Positions 6,739 to 9,671 of a stretch of 9,671 nucleotides of DNA are shown piece after piece. The stretch lies in assembly GCA_002328625.1 (NCBI GenBank), contig DCVC01000063.1, positions 5,107 through 14,777 on the forward strand. Reading direction: 5' to 3'. The stretch comes from Bacteroidales bacterium UBA2198. Lineage in GTDB: Bacteria > Bacteroidota > Bacteroidia > Bacteroidales > VadinHA17. Every line of letters starts with the position of its first letter. Position 1 is the first letter of the stretch. The position numbers and the translations under genes were made by a program. The notes below the pieces were generated by a model. That model was given only the letters and a program-made list of their open reading frames with translations, had not been told where the DNA came from and did not search any database.

Positions 6739-9096
6739 TCAATTAACAAACAAACTCCCTATCTGATAAACGCTGAAGGAGAGAAGCCAGGCTACCGAGG
6801 TGGTATAGAAAACAGTAAATGCTGCCCATTTCCAGCCTCCCGATTCCCTCCTGATCGCAGCTATAACTCCAATACAGGGAAAATAAGTCAGGATGAACAA
6901 CATAAATGAAAAAGCAATAAGAGGAGTAAATGTCTTACCCCCCGGGAAAGATTCATGTGTGCGGATTTTTTCTACAAGAGAAATATTGGTGTCATCACTA
7001 TCAGCCTGATATAATACTCCCAATGTGCTTACAACCACCTCTTTGGCAGCAAGACCTGAGAGAATGCTCACACTTAGGCGCCAGTCAAATCCGAGTGGTT
7101 TCATGACCGGTTCTACAGAATGGCCTATAATACCCAGGAATGAATTACTTTGCCTTTCAGTCGGATTTTCCTGTCTGGGAAAATTGCTCAGAAACCATAT
7201 TATAATTGAAGCTGCGAGGATCACGCCTCCTATTTTCCTCAGATAGAGGCCGGTTCTGAATCCAACATGCTTTAAGATGCTCCTCATTGTGGGCATTCTG
7301 TATGGAGGAAGCTCCATTACAAATGGTATTTCTTCAACTTTAAAAAAGATTTTCTTAATAAGCAATGCTGTAATGACTGCCAGTAAAATTCCAAGCAGAT
7401 AAAGCAGAAAAAGAACACTTCCCTGGTTTCTGACAAAAAAAGCGCTTATGAACAAAATATATACCGGTAACCTTGCACTGCACGACATAAAAGGTGTTAT
7501 AAGCATTGTTATCAGCCTGTCCCTGCGGCTTTCAATAATCCTGGTAGCCATAATTGCCGGAACATTGCAGCCAAATCCCATAAACAGAGGGATAAATGAT
7601 TTCCCATGCAACCCTATTTTATGCATTGCCTTATCCATGATAAATACAGCTCTTGCCATGTAACCAGTATCCTCCATTAAAGCAATAAAAAGAAAAAGAA
7701 TTATGATATTCGGAAGAAATACGAGCACCCCTCCGACACCTCCTATTATACCATCAACAAGAAAATCACGGAGTATGCCTGGCGAAAGAGCAGAGGCAAG
7801 GACTTCTGCTATTTTGCTGATGCCGAGTTCAAGCCAGTATTTGGGATATCCGCCGAGTTTAAAAGTGGTAAAAAAGGTCAGCCACATGAAGAGGGCAAAC
7901 AAGGGTATTCCCAGGTATTTATTTGTCAAATAATTGTCAATGATCGTAGTCTTCCTGAGTCTTTCGACCTTATTGGGCTTAAGTGTCTCTTTCAATGCAC
8001 CTGAAATAAAACCATATCTCAGGTCAGTTATAACTGTTTCAATAGGATCAGTGAAATATTTTTCAAGTTTGTTCACTTCTTTTTTCGCGGTCTCAATTAT
8101 CTCTTCTGAATTGACACATCGTGTAATTGACTTTGAGTATTCCCTGTCGTTCTCAAGCAGTTCTATTGAGAGGTACCTTGCCGATATTATGTTTGTGAAA
8201 GCCCTGTTTTCTTCCCTTTTAATCTTTGATTGAAGGATGCAAATGGAATCTTCGATCACTGATCCGTAATTGATATGAATATGCCTTACAGTAGGGTCGC
8301 GGTTTTCGTAAACATCAATGATTTTATCAAATAATTCCTTTATCCCTTTCCCTTTGGAGCTCACGGTTGGCACTACCGGTATCCCCAACAGCATACCAAG
8401 AGAAACATGATCGAGCACATCACCTTTTTTCCCCAGCTCATCATACATATTAAGAGCTATTACGATCTGAATACCCATATCGATAAGCTGGGTTGTCAGA
8501 TATAGATTTCTTTCGAGATTAGATGCATCAACTATATTAACAACAACATCCGGCTTCTTATCCAGAACATAATTCCTGAGATATATCTCTTCGGGTGAGT
8601 AGCTTCTAATTGAATAGGTACCAGGTAGATCGACTATAGAGAAAGTATATCCTGATTGCTTTATAATGCCCTCTTTTGAATCAATTGTAACACCCGGATA
8701 ATTACCAACCTTCTCCTTTAATCCTGATGCATAATTGAACAGGGTTGTTTTGCCGGAATTGGGATTACCAACCAGTGCAACCTGTATATGTTTACTTTTT
8801 TCAAGCCAGTTTTTTTCAACTTCATCGCTCAGAATGACTCCATTTGAAATATGGGATTCATCAAGCTTTCCATCCCTGTCAACTTCAATGAGCTGAGCCT
8901 CGCTGTTACGCAAGGAGACATAATAACCCATTATTTTATATTCAACAGGATCGCGTAGTGGTGCTTTTTTGACAACTGATATTTTCTTCCCTGCAATGAA
9001 TCCCATCTCCATGAGCCTCTGCCGGAACTGGCCTCTGCCCTTAATTTTCAGTATAATCCCTTCTTCTCCCTCAATAAGATCGTAAAGTGTTGTCAT
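6739..9096 (-). CDS. feoB: ferrous iron transporter, FeoA-FeoB fusion
   Basis: This 785-residue inner-membrane protein takes up Fe2+. Residues 1-75 are a FeoA SH3-like domain with MEMGFIAG, APLRDPVEY and YYVSLR. Residues about 104-265 are the FeoB G domain: G1 G110-NPNS-G115-K116-T117, G2 T137, G3 D156-L-P-G159, G4 N216-M-Y-D219, and SSKGKG (246-251) at the G5 position. A charged helical spacer runs to about 385. Membrane helices follow from about 395. They carry the conserved G-F-G-C510-N-V-P segment, S-C539-S-A-R-L-P-V-Y and F-P-C741-I-G-V, which belong to the iron-permeation gate motifs. The length equals a FeoA plus a typical FeoB of about 700. Such fusions are known in Bacteroidota, so no separate feoA is expected; no feoC is seen next to it. 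No Shine-Dalgarno site is evident. The ATG was chosen because FeoA begins there. It converges on the surface-protein gene with only 45 nt between, without an obvious terminator. Confidence 0.97.
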   Translation of the reverse strand: MTTLYDLIEGEEGIILKIKGRGQFRQRLMEMGFIAGKKISVVKKAPLRDPVEYKIMGYYVSLRNSEAQLIEVDRDGKLDESHISNGVILSDEVEKNWLEKSKHIQVALVGNPNSGKTTLFNYASGLKEKVGNYPGVTIDSKEGIIKQSGYTFSIVDLPGTYSIRSYSPEEIYLRNYVLDKKPDVVVNIVDASNLERNLYLTTQLIDMGIQIVIALNMYDELGKKGDVLDHVSLGMLLGIPVVPTVSSKGKGIKELFDKIIDVYENRDPTVRHIHINYGSVIEDSICILQSKIKREENRAFTNIISARYLSIELLENDREYSKSITRCVNSEEIIETAKKEVNKLEKYFTDPIETVITDLRYGFISGALKETLKPNKVERLRKTTIIDNYLTNKYLGIPLFALFMWLTFFTTFKLGGYPKYWLELGISKIAEVLASALSPGILRDFLVDGIIGGVGGVLVFLPNIIILFLFIALMEDTGYMARAVFIMDKAMHKIGLHGKSFIPLFMGFGCNVPAIMATRIIESRRDRLITMLITPFMSCSARLPVYILFISAFFVRNQGSVLFLLYLLGILLAVITALLIKKIFFKVEEIPFVMELPPYRMPTMRSILKHVGFRTGLYLRKIGGVILAASIIIWFLSNFPRQENPTERQSNSFLGIIGHSVEPVMKPLGFDWRLSVSILSGLAAKEVVVSTLGVLYQADSDDTNISLVEKIRTHESFPGGKTFTPLIAFSFMLFILTYFPCIGVIAAIRRESGGWKWAAFTVFYTTSVAWLLSFSVYQIGSLFVN

Positions 9097-9221
9097 TTAT
9101 TATCAATAAACTTAAAGATAACCAAATTATATGCTGGATTGTTCATTCTAGCGGCAACAAGCCGGTAACCTGCTGCCTTAAGCTCTTAGCCCTGTGCCCT
9201 GTGCCCCGTGCCCTGTGCCAA
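9097..9221. other. gap between the YhcH-like gene and feoAB
   Basis: This 125-nt gap holds three things. The heptad array (9190-9217) lies next to the YhcH stop. A short stem CGGC/GCCG with loop AACAA sits at 9152-9164. An AT-rich leader precedes feoAB, including TATAATTTG on the minus strand near 9125-9133, a loose match to a promoter box. TTTATT-ATC-AATAAA (9096-9110) is a perfect 6-bp inverted repeat overlapping the feoAB start, a possible but unproven operator. Confidence 0.45.
9190..9217. repeat. heptanucleotide tandem repeat, four units of CCCTGTG
   Basis: The units are CCCTGTG, CCCTGTG, CCCCGTG and CCCTGTG, followed by a partial CC. Three of four are identical. The tract is about 75% G+C in otherwise AT-rich intergenic DNA. 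It begins 4 nt past the YhcH-like stop codon in the direction of transcription and ends about 93 nt before the feoAB start. The preceding heptad (9183-9189, CTCTTAG) may be a decayed unit. There are no spacers, so this is not a CRISPR array. Confidence 0.85.
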
Positions 9222-9671
9222 TTAATCAACCTTCACCTTAACAACCACCTTGCGCACAAAAGAATTTTCTCCCTCTTTCATTCCGGGACAATGGAGGTCA
9301 TCAGGGAAAAAAATGAAAAATCTGTCAGGTGTTGCCCTGATCTTAACACCCTGCATAACTGTCATAAACTCAATATCCTTAACAGGATCATATACTTCAA
9401 GGATATCTTTTTTCTGTGAAGCAGGGGCAATACCTATCAGCTCACTTCCAATGATAACATATTGAATATCAATATATTTCTGATGAGATTCATATCTGGC
9501 ATCTTCTTCATTTTTCGTCTGATACTCACTGACAGCAGCATAAAGATTATCCCCGTCAATATCATAACGTTTAAGCTCAAGAGTTGAAAAATCATTGCTT
9601 TTCAGAAAGTTGAAGGCATGGTCCCATCTTTCTTGATTTCTGAAATAAGAGATTGCAAATGCTTTCCTGTT
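9222..9671 (-). CDS. YhcH/YjgK/YiaL (DUF386) family protein, C-terminal part
   Basis: Translating the minus strand from 9671 gives 149 codons without a stop up to TAA at 9224-9222. The N-terminus lies beyond the window. The visible part begins NRKAFAIS and then carries a W-D-H-A-F-x-F-L-K stretch, RYDIDGDNLYAAV, the family core H-Q-K-Y-I-D-I-Q-Y, and F-F-P-D-D-L-H-C-P-G near the end, finishing KVVVKVKVD. The two histidine-containing segments match the metal-binding cupin-like fold of E. coli YhcH and YiaL. Those proteins are linked to sialic acid and diketogulonate metabolism, and YhcH (NanQ) is reported as a sialate anomerase. About 150 residues is already near the full E. coli length, so this protein has a longer N-terminus, as Bacteroidota members often do, possibly with a signal peptide upstream. 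Sugar-anomer or sugar-acid processing is inferred; the substrate is unknown. Confidence 0.9.
   Translation of the reverse strand, partial: NRKAFAISYFRNQERWDHAFNFLKSNDFSTLELKRYDIDGDNLYAAVSEYQTKNEEDARYESHQKYIDIQYVIIGSELIGIAPASQKKDILEVYDPVKDIEFMTVMQGVKIRATPDRFFIFFPDDLHCPGMKEGENSFVRKVVVKVKVD

Noticed and set aside
7934..8233. Plus-strand frame of 99 codons rich in serine and leucine
   Set aside because: It is the antisense of the charged spacer of FeoB; its composition is what that strand produces by default.
9190..9217. Possible CRISPR array
   Set aside because: The unit is only 7 nt, units are directly adjacent and no spacers or cas genes are present.
9087..9465. Two overlapping plus-strand open frames (9087-9419 and 9250-9465)
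   Set aside because: They run antisense to the YhcH-family gene and through the heptad array, and their translations resemble no protein. The minus strand carries clear family motifs over the same bases.
1..9671. Mobile element, prophage, toxin-antitoxin or defence cassette
   Set aside because: No transposase, integrase, terminal inverted repeats, small paired genes or defence-type domains were found on either strand.

Overview
The window most likely comes from a Bacteroidota (Bacteroidetes) chromosome, probably Bacteroidales or a relative. The main evidence is an 841-residue surface protein with CHU_C-associated Ig-like repeats, two PKD domains and a type IX secretion (gliding-motility-type) C-terminal sorting domain. 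Supporting evidence is a FeoA-FeoB fusion, a YhcH-family protein with the longer N-terminus seen in this phylum, AT-rich intergenic DNA, starts mostly lacking Shine-Dalgarno sites, and an exact TAnnTTTG -7 element in front of a tRNA. The species cannot be named from the sequence.

Layout. Positions 1-48 hold the 5' part of a minus-strand tRNA-Pro(UGG) cut by the window edge. Next come two minus-strand genes in transcription order: a CaCA-family sodium/calcium antiporter (2607-1528) and a Gfo/Idh/MocA oxidoreductase (1480-287). They are 47 nt apart and probably co-transcribed. A 246-nt AT-rich divergent region with a bulged palindrome separates the antiporter from a plus-strand uncharacterised putative lipoprotein (2854-3897). 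A 270-nt non-coding stretch follows, then the large plus-strand T9SS surface protein (4168-6693). This converges on a minus-strand feoAB ferrous-iron transporter (9096-6739). Upstream of feoAB on the same strand is the C-terminal 149 residues of a YhcH/YjgK/YiaL (DUF386) protein (9671-9222), open at the window end. A GC-rich heptanucleotide tandem repeat lies between these last two genes.

How the genes work together. There is no single visible pathway. The genes look like ordinary housekeeping or envelope functions: Ca2+ homeostasis, a sugar- or inositol-type dehydrogenase, a secreted lipoprotein, a T9SS-exported surface protein, Fe2+ uptake, and a sugar-processing cupin-like protein. I see no mobile element, CRISPR array, phage gene or defence cassette, and no convincing new multi-gene system. 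The points most worth a second look are the two heptad tracts in different intergenic regions, the uncharacterised lipoprotein with its palindrome-bearing divergent promoter region, a hairpin that could mask the ribosome site of the surface-protein gene, and the edge-truncated YhcH gene.
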